From contig CAJYTK010000006.1 in NCBI GenBank assembly GCA_913777615.1, positions 1 to 64,000 on the forward strand: 64,000 nt of DNA. Direction: 5' to 3'. Each line of letters begins with the position of its first letter. The first letter of the stretch is position 1. The notes beneath the pieces were generated by a model that had not been told where the DNA came from, ran no database searches, and saw nothing but the letters and a program-made list of their open reading frames with translations. This DNA comes from an uncultured Agrobacterium sp. (GTDB taxonomy: Bacteria > Pseudomonadota > Alphaproteobacteria > Rhizobiales > Rhizobiaceae). The translations under genes and the position numbers were made by a program. This document shows positions 34,732 to 43,117 of this stretch, one piece after another.

Positions 34732-36066
34732 ATGACATCAGATCGCAGGGCAGCGCCGGCTCACACGACCGGAGGAAAGCTATCGGAGGAACTCTTCGAA
34801 CGTGCACGATTAGTGTTTCCGGGCGGCATCACGAGGGCGACGGTTGAGAGAGATCCTTTTCCCGTCTTCGCGGATTTTGGCGAGGGCGCATATCTAACAG
34901 ATGTCGACGGGCGCCGTTTTCTCGACCTGAACAACAACTTCACGACGCTCATCCATGGTCACGGATTTTCACCCGTCGTTGAGGCGACCGCCGCAGCACT
35001 CCGCCGCGGTACATGCTTCGCTAATCCAATGAAACATGAGATCGAACTTGCAGAGCTGCTTGTTGATCGAATTCCTGCCGTTGAAAAAATCCGCTTCGTC
35101 ACCAGCGGTACCGACGCCGTCATGTTTGCGATCAAAGCGGCGCGAGCAGCAACGGGACGGACCGCTGTTGCGCGACTGGCAGGCGCTTATCACGGCGCTT
35201 ACGACTGGGCGGAAGCCGGACAGACAACCGCTGCTGGTATGCCGGTTTCGAGCTTCACCGGTACGCCGAGTTATGTCCTCGACGACGTCATCGTCATCGA
35301 TTTTAACAATGTAGCGGATTTGAAACTGAAAGTGGAGGAGAACGCGCATCGTCTTGCGGCACTTCTCATTGATCCCATGCCTAGCCGCGCCGGCCTTATG
35401 CAGCCGCTTCCCGAATTCCTTGAGACCGCTAACCTCCTGGCCAAGAAACATGGTGTGGTACTGATAGCCGACGAGGTTCTCAACTTGCGGCAAGGATTTC
35501 ACGGAGCCTCCCATCGATACGGTCTCGAACCGGACCTGATTACGATGGGGAAGATTATCGGCGGCGGCTTCCCTATAGGTGCGGTCGGTGGACGCGCTGA
35601 GATCATGAACCTCTTTGCAAGTGACAATGGGGTTGCTGGACTCCCACAAGGTGGCACTTTTGCAGCGAACCCTGTCTCGATGATGGCGGGCAAGGTTGCA
35701 ATGGAGGCATTGACGAGAGCCACATTCGAACGGCTCGAAGAGCTGGGTGACCGCGTCAGGGGCGGTTTGGCGTCACGCATTGCCCATCACGACGCAGCTT
35801 TTTTCGTGACTGGCGCCGCTTCATTATTTCGCGTCCATGTCAGTTCAACAGCGTCGAGTAGTTCCCGACATAAGCACGCCGTGTCTAACGATGCAAAGAC
35901 ACTAAGCCGCCTGCACCGCCATTTCGCAGCGCATGGCATCATTTTGCCACGAGGAGCGGCAGCCTCGCTCTCTACTCCGATGAGCGAAGGGGATGCTGAC
36001 CAGATCATTTCTGTCTTTGACGACTTTTTAGCTTCCGATTCTAACAAAGCCGGGGAGGCCGCATAA
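34732..36066 (+). CDS. class III aminotransferase (glutamate-1-semialdehyde-aminomutase-like)
   Basis: A 444-residue fold-type I PLP enzyme. It resembles glutamate-1-semialdehyde 2,1-aminomutase and omega-aminotransferases: VFPGGITRATVERDP at the N-terminus, the SGTDAVMFAIKAARA phosphate-binding helix, ADEVLNLR for the PLP-ring aspartate and Lys274 in TMGKIIGGGFPIG as the Schiff-base lysine. GAGG precedes the ATG at 34732; the TTG at 34714 is not used. Its stop overlaps the next start as TAATG. The likely role is transamination of the imported amine or amino acid, but the substrate is unknown. Confidence 0.88.
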   Translation: MTSDRRAAPAHTTGGKLSEELFERARLVFPGGITRATVERDPFPVFADFGEGAYLTDVDGRRFLDLNNNFTTLIHGHGFSPVVEATAAALRRGTCFANPMKHEIELAELLVDRIPAVEKIRFVTSGTDAVMFAIKAARAATGRTAVARLAGAYHGAYDWAEAGQTTAAGMPVSSFTGTPSYVLDDVIVIDFNNVADLKLKVEENAHRLAALLIDPMPSRAGLMQPLPEFLETANLLAKKHGVVLIADEVLNLRQGFHGASHRYGLEPDLITMGKIIGGGFPIGAVGGRAEIMNLFASDNGVAGLPQGGTFAANPVSMMAGKVAMEALTRATFERLEELGDRVRGGLASRIAHHDAAFFVTGAASLFRVHVSSTASSSSRHKHAVSNDAKTLSRLHRHFAAHGIILPRGAAASLSTPMSEGDADQIISVFDDFLASDSNKAGEAA

Positions 36067-37781
36067 TGACGACGAATACTACAAACTGCACGGTTGCGGA
36101 GCAGATAGCCACAGGCCTGATGAGGCATGGAGTCGAATTTATTTTCGGTCAAAGCCTCCCGTCAGCAGTGATACTCGCGGCCGAGAAACTAGGCATCCGG
36201 CAAGTCGCCTACCGGCAGGAGAACATGGGCGGGGCGATGGCAGATGGATACGCCCGTCGTTCTGGGAAAGTAGGAATTGTTGCGGCTCAAAATGGCCCAG
36301 CCGCAGCACTTCTGGTAGCGCCCCTGGCGGAAGCGATGAAAGCAAGCGTTCCCGTCATCGCATTGGTACAAGATGTCGAGCGTGATCAGACGGACCGGAA
36401 CGCATTCCAGGACCTCGATCAGATCAGCCTCTTTCAATCCTGCACGAAATGGGTCAAACGCATCAATGTAGCGGAACGCGTCGACGATTACCTGGACGCA
36501 GCGTTCACGGCAGCGACATCCGGAAGACCAGGCCCTGTCGCCCTTCTCCTTCCGGCTGATTTGCTGAGGGCGACTTCGGCAACGCAGACGAGACTGAGAC
36601 GCAGAAGTCTCGGTAATTGGCCACTTGACCGATTCAGACCTTCAGATGAGCAGATCGACATTGCCGCCCATGCGATCGCCGCAGCCCGCAACCCCGTCGT
36701 CATAGCAGGCGGTGGCGTCATCACTTCAAATGCGATCGATGAGTTGAGGCTTCTGCAGGACAGATGCTCTCTGCCAGTCTTCACAACCAATATGGGGAAG
36801 GGGGCGGTAGATGAATTTCACCCCCTTTCTGGAGGCGTTCTAGCGTCGTTGGTGGGTCCTAAGTCACTTGGCCGCCATACGCTTCCAATCGTTCAAAATG
36901 CGGATCTCGTTCTCTTGGTCGGCACAAGAACTAACCAGAACGGAACCGACAGTTGGAGACACTATGGGCAGGACGCAACGATTATACACATCGACGCTGA
37001 CCCACAGGAGATTGGCCGAAACTACGAAGCAATCCGGCTATTTGGCGACGCGCATGAGACGCTCAAAGCTCTGCGGCAAAAAGTAGAGTCGCTCGATCCA
37101 GACGGTCGGATGAAGTCACGGAACGGAGTCGAGAAGAAGCTCAGCGAATGCTGGGAAGCATTCAATGCAGAGCGGCAGGTCTACTCAGCCTGCGAAGAAA
37201 CTCCTATGAGGCCTGAGCGCGTTATGGCGGAGCTTCAAACGCTCCTCGGCCCGAATACGACGGTCGTCGCGGACGCGAGTTACTCATCGATGTGGGTGAT
37301 CGGTCAATTACGCATCTCATCTCCTCAGACACGTATCATAACGCCTCGGGGCCTTGCAGGGCTTGGTTGGGGAGTGCCTTTAGCTATCGGGGCGAAAGTG
37401 GCCGCGCCCTCGAGCGACGTTGTTGCGCTGGTGGGCGACGGCGGCTTCGCTCACAGCTGGGCGGAAATCGAGACTCTTGTGCGCATGGACATCCCAATCA
37501 CGATCATCGTCTTGAACAACGGTATCCTTGGCTTCCAGAAAGACGCAGAGACCGTAAAATTTGGGGCGTACACGACGGCGTGCCACTTCGTCGACGTCGA
37601 TCACGGCGCCATTGCTCGCGCGTGCGGGTGTGAAGCGGTTCACGTGTCCGGGCCGGACCAGCTCACCAACACACTTGCGCGGATCAAAGGCCGGACATCG
37701 CCGCTCTTGATTGAAGTCAAAACGGATCCCGACGCCCATCCGGCGTTGTCCCTATTCGCGCAAATGGATAGCGCGGCATGA
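36066..37781 (+). CDS. thiamine-diphosphate-dependent enzyme (acetolactate synthase-like)
   Basis: A 571-residue ThDP enzyme with the three-domain POX/ALS fold. The catalytic Glu is in RQENMGGAMADGYAR (Glu52). The ThDP-Mg motif starts VGDGGFAHSW near residue 457 and ends IIVLNNG. It could decarboxylate a 2-oxo acid formed by the aminotransferase or carry out a carboligation. It is coupled to both neighbours (TAATG and ATGA overlaps). No match to a specific known decarboxylase is evident. Confidence 0.88.
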   Translation: MTTNTTNCTVAEQIATGLMRHGVEFIFGQSLPSAVILAAEKLGIRQVAYRQENMGGAMADGYARRSGKVGIVAAQNGPAAALLVAPLAEAMKASVPVIALVQDVERDQTDRNAFQDLDQISLFQSCTKWVKRINVAERVDDYLDAAFTAATSGRPGPVALLLPADLLRATSATQTRLRRRSLGNWPLDRFRPSDEQIDIAAHAIAAARNPVVIAGGGVITSNAIDELRLLQDRCSLPVFTTNMGKGAVDEFHPLSGGVLASLVGPKSLGRHTLPIVQNADLVLLVGTRTNQNGTDSWRHYGQDATIIHIDADPQEIGRNYEAIRLFGDAHETLKALRQKVESLDPDGRMKSRNGVEKKLSECWEAFNAERQVYSACEETPMRPERVMAELQTLLGPNTTVVADASYSSMWVIGQLRISSPQTRIITPRGLAGLGWGVPLAIGAKVAAPSSDVVALVGDGGFAHSWAEIETLVRMDIPITIIVLNNGILGFQKDAETVKFGAYTTACHFVDVDHGAIARACGCEAVHVSGPDQLTNTLARIKGRTSPLLIEVKTDPDAHPALSLFAQMDSAA

Positions 37782-38557
37782 CCGAGGACCGGAAGAGCAG
37801 GACCGTAATCGTCGCAGGGGGCACGTCAGGGATCGGACTCTCGATCGTCCAACGACTTCTTGGTCTTGGCTACAGGGTAGCCGCATTCGGACATACGGAG
37901 AGCGCGTCGCAAGTGGCGCGCTCCACTTTGGCCGAAGCGCTTGCCTCAGGCAGGGCGCTGATCGAGAAAGTGGATGTCAAATCCCAACGGGAGATCAACC
38001 AGTTCTGCCAGAAGGTCAACACCGTCTGGGGAAGTGCCGATACGATGGTCTACTGTGTCGGCATCTCCCCCAAAGACGCGAATGGGAATGCAAGAAGGTT
38101 CGGGGACGTGCAACCCGGCGAATGGGATGAGGTCATTGCCACGAACTTGACGGGAGCGTTCTTGTGCACGCGAGCGACGATTGGGCCGATGGCAACTAAA
38201 GGCTTCGGTCGGATCGTTCTGATCGGCTCGCTTGCAGCTCGCACCAGACCTCAAGTCGCTGGTGTCGCTTATACTGTTTCAAAAGCTGGACTGGGCGGAC
38301 TTGCGAGGGCTTTAGTCAGCGAATTTGCGAGCAAAGGCGTTACCGTAAACGTGATTGCTCCTGGCCGAATTATAACTCCGATGTCCGGGTCGCCAGAAAG
38401 CCCTGTGAATATCGAGGCAATGAAACGCATCCCTGCAGGTCGATTGGGGGTGGCGGACGATGTTTCCGCCGCAGTTGCTTTTCTAGTTTCGGAAGAGGCA
38501 AGCTTCATTAACGGGGCAATTTTGGACGTCAACGGCGGCGAGTTCGTACCAACCTGA
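37778..38557 (+). CDS. short-chain dehydrogenase/reductase
   Basis: A 259-residue classical SDR with the nucleotide-binding motif AGGTSGIG (13-20), catalytic Ser in LIGSLAAR and YTVSKAGLGG (Tyr/Lys), and the closing INGAILDVNGGEFV. It starts within an ATGA overlap with the ThDP enzyme, so the three enzymes are one translational unit. It probably reduces or oxidises a keto or hydroxy intermediate of that pathway. Confidence 0.88.
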   Translation: MTEDRKSRTVIVAGGTSGIGLSIVQRLLGLGYRVAAFGHTESASQVARSTLAEALASGRALIEKVDVKSQREINQFCQKVNTVWGSADTMVYCVGISPKDANGNARRFGDVQPGEWDEVIATNLTGAFLCTRATIGPMATKGFGRIVLIGSLAARTRPQVAGVAYTVSKAGLGGLARALVSEFASKGVTVNVIAPGRIITPMSGSPESPVNIEAMKRIPAGRLGVADDVSAAVAFLVSEEASFINGAILDVNGGEFVPT

Positions 38558-38578
38558 GGCCTTTTGGGAGCAGCGATA

Positions 38579-39238
38579 GTGCGTCCTATCATCGTTCACA
38601 CCACCGACCCTGAACTTTACCTCATACTCCGATACGTGCTTCAGCAGGCAGAGCATACGGTGGAAATTGCCTCAAGCATCGACGGGATAGTCTCCAAAGC
38701 TAAGGCGATGGCAGGTAAGGGTGCAGCCATACTTGCACTCCCCGCATGTACTCTTATGGCTGCAGCAAATCGGCTTCAAGTTGACCGAACTCATTTGGAC
38801 CTGGTCGCTTTTCCGTTTGCCGAAGAGCGCTTGGCTTACAATGCAAATCAACTCTTCGACTTTGTCATCAACCGCCCATTCGAACCGCAAGAACTTCTGG
38901 ATTTTTTGCGCAGCGACCAAGTTGAACGTGGCGGCTCACGCGGCTCAGACATAATTCGTTTTGCTGATGTCCAGATAGATGTTGCGGCAAGACGGGTGAA
39001 ACGCGGCAATTCTCAGATTGAACTTACACCGCTTCATTTCAGGCTTTTGCAGCATCTCGCCGAGAATACCGAGCGTGTCGTCAGCCGTGACGATCTTATT
39101 GATGCCTGCTGGCCCGCGGGGGCGAACGTCGAGCCGCGAACTGTAGATATTCATATTGGTCGGATAAGGCACAAGCTGTGCTCATGTGGGAGCGACTTGA
39201 TCAGGACCATTCGTGGAGAGGGCTACGTCCTCAAATAA
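38579..39238 (+). CDS. OmpR-type regulator with degenerate receiver
   Basis: A 219-residue protein with a receiver-like N-terminal domain (1-115) and an OmpR/PhoB winged helix (about 125-219; ELTPLHFRLLQHLAEN, RTVDIHIGRIRHKL, IRTIRGEGYVL). The acidic pocket and the phosphate-accepting Asp are missing (ILALPA where LLD is expected), and the conserved Lys is Arg in NRPF. Phosphorylation is therefore unlikely. I chose the GTG at 38579, with GGGAG upstream. No histidine kinase lies nearby. It follows the SDR gene by 21 bp and may belong to the same operon. Confidence 0.85.
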   Translation: MRPIIVHTTDPELYLILRYVLQQAEHTVEIASSIDGIVSKAKAMAGKGAAILALPACTLMAAANRLQVDRTHLDLVAFPFAEERLAYNANQLFDFVINRPFEPQELLDFLRSDQVERGGSRGSDIIRFADVQIDVAARRVKRGNSQIELTPLHFRLLQHLAENTERVVSRDDLIDACWPAGANVEPRTVDIHIGRIRHKLCSCGSDLIRTIRGEGYVLK

Positions 39239-39493
39239 TGCCATTGATCGCAAGTTGTTCAGTACGTTAGCCTTCATCAAATAAGTTTGCTACTGCCGCG
39301 CGTGTGCTCGACGCCGTCATCGAGTGGATAGTCATTTCACGCAGTTCGCCGACCCTCTTCACGTCTTGATGCGCAATTGGCGCTGCTGCGGTGACGCCAA
39401 ACTCCACCAGTTTGAGTTTTGTAGCGAACCGCAGCGACAGGTCGCATCGTCATATCGACGTCGATCAAGAACCCAGGAATTTGCCACACCAAC

Positions 39494-39712
39494 CTAGTTT
39501 AACGTTGTGAGCTTCTTAAACACGGCGGTCCAAAACCTGAATTCTTCTGCGTCACCGTCAAGTCGCGCATCCAGAGCGCAGAACGCAACAGCTGTGGCTG
39601 CCTGTTCACCGAATAGGCCGCGAACGAAGTCAGCCGCTGAATTGAGACGCGCGTCGTTGACTTGATTGTAGGCACGGCGCGAATGTCCCGCCGTGTAGCT
39701 CGAATATGTCAT
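39494..39712 (-). CDS. small hypothetical protein
   Basis: A 72-residue protein (MTYSSYTAGHSRRAY...) with an Ala-rich helical centre and no recognised domain. A very good ribosome-binding site, AGGAGG five bases before the ATG, supports it as a real gene. It is the only leftward gene between the two regulators. On either side (39239-39493 and 39713-39861) I see no other gene. Confidence 0.6.
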   Translation of the reverse strand: MTYSSYTAGHSRRAYNQVNDARLNSAADFVRGLFGEQAATAVAFCALDARLDGDAEEFRFWTAVFKKLTTLN

Positions 39713-39861
39713 TGTGCCTCCTACGCCCAGACGCAGGAATTTGGATGAAGCCGGGCGTTTTGGCTCATAAATGAGATACAGGCATTCGCTGTATTTTCGC
39801 CCCTTGGCTTCCTTGCAGCGTGACTTCGAATATTAGCGGAGTGACACAACACACACGTATT

Positions 39862-39984
39862 TTTTTGATGTCACAAATTTTTGACGATTTCAACCGAATA
39901 TAAATTTTTCAGATGATTTCTGACAGTTATAATAGGACATCAAATATCATAAGCGATATTTTCGAAGATTTTGTGACATCAAAA
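39862..39984. promoter_or_regulatory. paired TGTGACATC operators upstream of the second regulator
   Basis: An inverted copy lies at 39867-39875 within TTTTTGATGTCACAAA, and a direct copy at 39972-39980 within TTTTGTGACATCAAAA (39969-39984). The second 16-mer is identical to the site upstream of gntR. The two copies are about 105 bp apart and the nearer ends 33 bp before the start codon at 40018. This places the regulator gene in the presumed GntR regulon. Confidence 0.6.
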
Positions 39985-40017
39985 TTGATGTGCAGGATAA
40001 AGCTTGCGAGGATATCA

Positions 40018-40758
40018 ATGACCGAGAACGCGACTGAGTGGTCGAAGATAGCAGTCTACACGAACAATCCAGACTATTTCACCATCCTGAAACATATTCT
40101 CAACGGCGCAGGCTTCAGCGCTCTTTTGTGCAATCGAAAGGATCTGGAAGAAAAATTGTCAGTCTGCGGAGTTGCGGGCATCGTCTTGGACGCAGAAGTC
40201 GACGATGCTGTCAGCGTTTGTCGGTTGATAAAGTCCAAGGAAGCCACCACAGCTCTCCCGCTTCTCGCTGCAATCCCCAATGGGAATACGGAGCTCTACA
40301 TGTCGCTGATGAGAGAGGGCGCGGACCAGTGCCTCGTCCGACCCTTCTGGCCGCCACATCTCATCGCCTTTCTAAGAAGCATAAATTTCGCTCCCGGAAG
40401 CAAACACGATCGACCGTCGGCCGTTGAAGCATCTCAACTTTGGCCAATCGAGGTTGATCATAGCCGTAAACAGGCAATTGTGAACGGCAAGTCACTGCAT
40501 CTCGGTCCAATCGAATTCAAACTCCTGTCACACCTATTGAGCGACCCAGGGAGAGTGTTCAGTAGAAAGGACCTGATAGAAAACGCTTGGCCACCCGAGG
40601 TGTATGTGCAGTTACGCACCGTAGATGTGCACGTCGGTCGTCTCAGACGACAACTTCAGACTGCCCTAGGTAGAAATGTGATCCGGACCGCCAGGACCAA
40701 CGGCTATGCCATCGAGTTCGACATGCCAGAAGGGGGGCGGACATCAACCGAATTATGA
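40018..40758 (+). CDS. OmpR-type regulator with atypical receiver, upstream of the AOS-luxR pair
   Basis: A 246-residue protein with a receiver-like N-terminus and an OmpR winged helix (about 145-240; HLGPIEFKLLSHLLSD, RTVDVHVGRLRRQL, IRTARTNGYAI). A possible phosphoacceptor Asp remains (GIVLDAEV), but the N-terminal acidic pair is NNPD, the Thr/Ser switch is lost and Lys is Arg in VRPFW. It is a paralogue-like partner of the regulator at 38579-39238. I chose the ATG at 40018, preceded by GAGG; the frame opens at 39913. It ends 107 bp before the AOS gene on the same strand. Confidence 0.87.
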   Translation: MTENATEWSKIAVYTNNPDYFTILKHILNGAGFSALLCNRKDLEEKLSVCGVAGIVLDAEVDDAVSVCRLIKSKEATTALPLLAAIPNGNTELYMSLMREGADQCLVRPFWPPHLIAFLRSINFAPGSKHDRPSAVEASQLWPIEVDHSRKQAIVNGKSLHLGPIEFKLLSHLLSDPGRVFSRKDLIENAWPPEVYVQLRTVDVHVGRLRRQLQTALGRNVIRTARTNGYAIEFDMPEGGRTSTEL

Positions 40759-40828
40759 AATCGGGTGTCGCAAAGCTTTCATTTAACATTTCGACGCCGT
40801 TTGTTGAACGACATAGATTTTAGCTCAA

Positions 40829-40859
40829 GCTCCTCAGCATGTTGAAAATGCGGAGGAGC
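40829..40859 (+). promoter_or_regulatory. hairpin masking the ribosome-binding site of the AOS gene
   Basis: GCTCCTCAGCAT (40829-40840) and ATGCGGAGGAGC (40848-40859) can form a 12-bp stem with one mismatch around a 7-nt loop. The 3' arm contains the GGAGG that serves the ATG at 40866. In the RNA this structure would block ribosome access, so translation may be regulated. It could instead be a protein operator. Confidence 0.55.
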
Positions 40860-40865
40860 GAACCA

Positions 40866-42089
40866 ATGACCACTGATAGACGGGAGTCTTATCACCCCAC
40901 GCGCAACACTCGAGATCTCATCGATCACGCGCAGAGCTATTTTTCGGCAGCTCATAATCAGGGCCTGATGGCACTCTACGCCATCCCCGGTGAAGGGCGT
41001 ACGGTGGACATCATCGACGACGGCCAGCCCGTGCGAAAGGTGACCGATTTCGTAAGGTGCTCGTACCTCGGCCTGGACAACCATCCAACCCTTGTCGAAG
41101 GTGCTATCGAGGCCATGCGAAGATATGGCGCCCTTCACTGGTCTTGCGCGCGAACCCGGCTTAATTTCGCAATTCTTGCTGACCTGGAAGAACGGCTTTC
41201 CAGTCTTTTTCAAGCGCGCGTTGTCACCTACACCACCGTGCTTGCAGCCAACATGGGAGCTTTACCGATCATCGCGTCGGGACATCTCACATCGGGGAAA
41301 AAGCCCCTCATGGTGTTCGACCGTCACGCCCACGCAACGCTGGCGTTTCACAAAGGAACTGTTGCGCTCGAAACACGAGTGGAGACCATTTCTCACAACG
41401 ACATGAACGCGCTTGAAGACTTGTGTCGTGCAAACGAAACGGTGGCTTATATCTGCGACGGAGTCTATTCGATGGGCGGTAGCGCTCCGATTGCTGACCT
41501 GAGAACGCTCCAAGATCGATACGGCCTGTTCCTCTATATTGACGACGCCCACGGAGTTTCAATTTGGGGCAAAAGCGGTGAAGGTTTCGCACGATCGCAG
41601 TTGGCAGGACAACTGCACGAACGAACAATCATAGCGGCGTCTCTAGGCAAAGGTTTCGGCGCTTCAGGAGGGCTTCTGATGCTCTCGACAGCTCGGCAGG
41701 AAGAGCTGTTCCGACGATACTCAATAGCGCATGCTTTTTCAGCCTCGCTCAATGTCGCAGCGATTGGCGCGGCGAATGCTTCGGCTCTGCTTCATCAGAC
41801 GGATGTGTTGGCCCATCGACAAGCTATCCTCCAAGCCAATCTCGCAATCTTCGACGACCTGGTGCACACGGAGCAAAGAGGGGCATTGCTCCCCATCCGG
41901 ACGATCCAACTGGGTTCGGAAGATCGGGCGGTGTCCGTCGTGCGGCAGTTGCTGGATGATGATTTTTACACCTCCGCGATATTCTTTCCCACAGTTGCCA
42001 AGGGGAGGGCAGGGGTTCGAGTGTGTCTTACTGCGTCCCATGACGAAGTGGACGTTCGACGACTCTGCGAAGCTATAGCAAAGTGCTGA
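40866..42089 (+). CDS. alpha-oxoamine synthase family PLP enzyme (CqsA/KBL/BioF-like)
   Basis: A 407-residue fold-type I PLP enzyme of the family that condenses an acyl-CoA with an amino acid to give an alpha-amino ketone. Seen: FVRCSYLGLDNHP near residue 62, a PLP-stacking His region FDRHAHATL (151-159), ICDGVYSMGGSAPI, DDAHG (226-230) and Schiff-base Lys262 in ASLGKGFGASGG. The usual acyl-CoA/glycine-binding His before LE is replaced by Leu (CARTRLNFAILADLEE). That argues against ordinary 2-amino-3-ketobutyrate ligase or BioF activity. CqsA/LqsA-type signal synthesis is an attractive alternative, given the luxR gene 60 bp downstream. GGAGG precedes the chosen ATG; 40839 is an alternative start. 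Confidence 0.85.
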   Translation: MTTDRRESYHPTRNTRDLIDHAQSYFSAAHNQGLMALYAIPGEGRTVDIIDDGQPVRKVTDFVRCSYLGLDNHPTLVEGAIEAMRRYGALHWSCARTRLNFAILADLEERLSSLFQARVVTYTTVLAANMGALPIIASGHLTSGKKPLMVFDRHAHATLAFHKGTVALETRVETISHNDMNALEDLCRANETVAYICDGVYSMGGSAPIADLRTLQDRYGLFLYIDDAHGVSIWGKSGEGFARSQLAGQLHERTIIAASLGKGFGASGGLLMLSTARQEELFRRYSIAHAFSASLNVAAIGAANASALLHQTDVLAHRQAILQANLAIFDDLVHTEQRGALLPIRTIQLGSEDRAVSVVRQLLDDDFYTSAIFFPTVAKGRAGVRVCLTASHDEVDVRRLCEAIAKC

Positions 42090-42149
42090 CTCCAGCCATT
42101 CAGCATGCGTCATGAGAACATCACTTCACAGTCTGAGGAGACCCATGGC

Positions 42150-42842
42150 ATGAATGCATGGTTCACCAAGCTTCTCGACCTGACTGCGCTGCCAGGTGAC
42201 GTAGAACAGATATGCGAAAGGCTGGATCAACTTACCCAGGAAGGGGGCTTCGCATATTTTTGTTACCTTAAGCTCAAGTGCGAAATCATCGACTACCAAA
42301 CGAATCTGCCTCTTGAGTGGCAAGAGACATTCCTGAGGGAGAGACGAATACTCCAAGCCCCAGAGGTCATAAATGCACGGCGGCGACGCGTGATCTATTC
42401 ATGGCCGGAACAGGAGAAACAGAAAAATCCATCCGAGACGACGAAATCAATGCGAAAGGTGTCGAGAAAATTGGGTATCCGAAGTGGAGTGACCGTACCG
42501 ATTGCGACCGGTTTTGGTCACCAAGCGATCTTTTCGCTTTATTCACCATCCGAGGTGCCAGCAGACATCTCTGGTACCGATCCGGTTCTAGCAGCGACAG
42601 CGGTAGCGCAACTTCACGTCCGCCTGAAACACGCGCGGACGCAAACGACTGCAAGCCTAAATCCAAAAGAAACAAGGTGCCTGCGTTGGATCGCCGAAGG
42701 CAAGAGTATTTCTGTCGTAGCTGATCTGGAAGGCCTTTCCTATGGAGGCGTGCGGTTCGTCATTCAAAACGCGAAAGAGGCACTGGGAGCCGTATCTCTC
42801 GCTCAAGCAACAGCGGCAGCAAAAGAGCGACACCTGATTTGA
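42150..42842 (+). CDS. LuxR-family regulator, TraR-like, with altered ligand pocket
   Basis: A 230-residue protein with an autoinducer-binding-type domain (about 15-160) and a LuxR helix-turn-helix (165-230; LNPKETRCLRWIAEGKS, YGGVRFVIQNAKEALGA). From the start it aligns without gaps to Ti-plasmid TraR as I recall that sequence. Trp57, Pro71, Trp85 and Gly113 are kept, but Tyr53 is Leu, Tyr61 is Phe and Asp70 is Ala. Asp70 contacts the AHL amide in TraR, so AHL may not be the ligand. In the recognition helix TraR Arg206 is kept and Arg210 is Gln. The ATG at 42150 has GAGGAG upstream and gives MNAW, matching TraR MQHW. It probably shares a transcript with the AOS gene. It is the only luxR-type gene in the window. 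Confidence 0.9.
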   Translation: MNAWFTKLLDLTALPGDVEQICERLDQLTQEGGFAYFCYLKLKCEIIDYQTNLPLEWQETFLRERRILQAPEVINARRRRVIYSWPEQEKQKNPSETTKSMRKVSRKLGIRSGVTVPIATGFGHQAIFSLYSPSEVPADISGTDPVLAATAVAQLHVRLKHARTQTTASLNPKETRCLRWIAEGKSISVVADLEGLSYGGVRFVIQNAKEALGAVSLAQATAAAKERHLI

Positions 42843-43117
42843 AGGATTGGCAGTAAGTGTGGCGGACGCGTTATGGTCGAACAAAACTGCAAATTCCAGT
42901 ACCTCCCCGGAAGTATGTACGCCGGCAGGACACGGCGCTATCGTATCGCCGATCCAGCACCATCAAAACCCTACGTTCTTGGGGAAGGATAGCTGACACC
43001 ATTTCGTGCCTGACGGCGAAGTCGTCGCCTTCTCCGTTTCGCTATCAACCACGCCATGGCTTTCGTCGGCTACCGGGTGATGGCGGCAATGGTTTGCAGA
43101 CGTGGACTTAGATTCAC

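Noticed and set aside
40742-40865. A lux-box-like site upstream of the AOS gene
   Set aside because: I looked for CT-N12-AG with palindromic flanks and found none. Direct autoinduction of the AOS-luxR pair is therefore not claimed.
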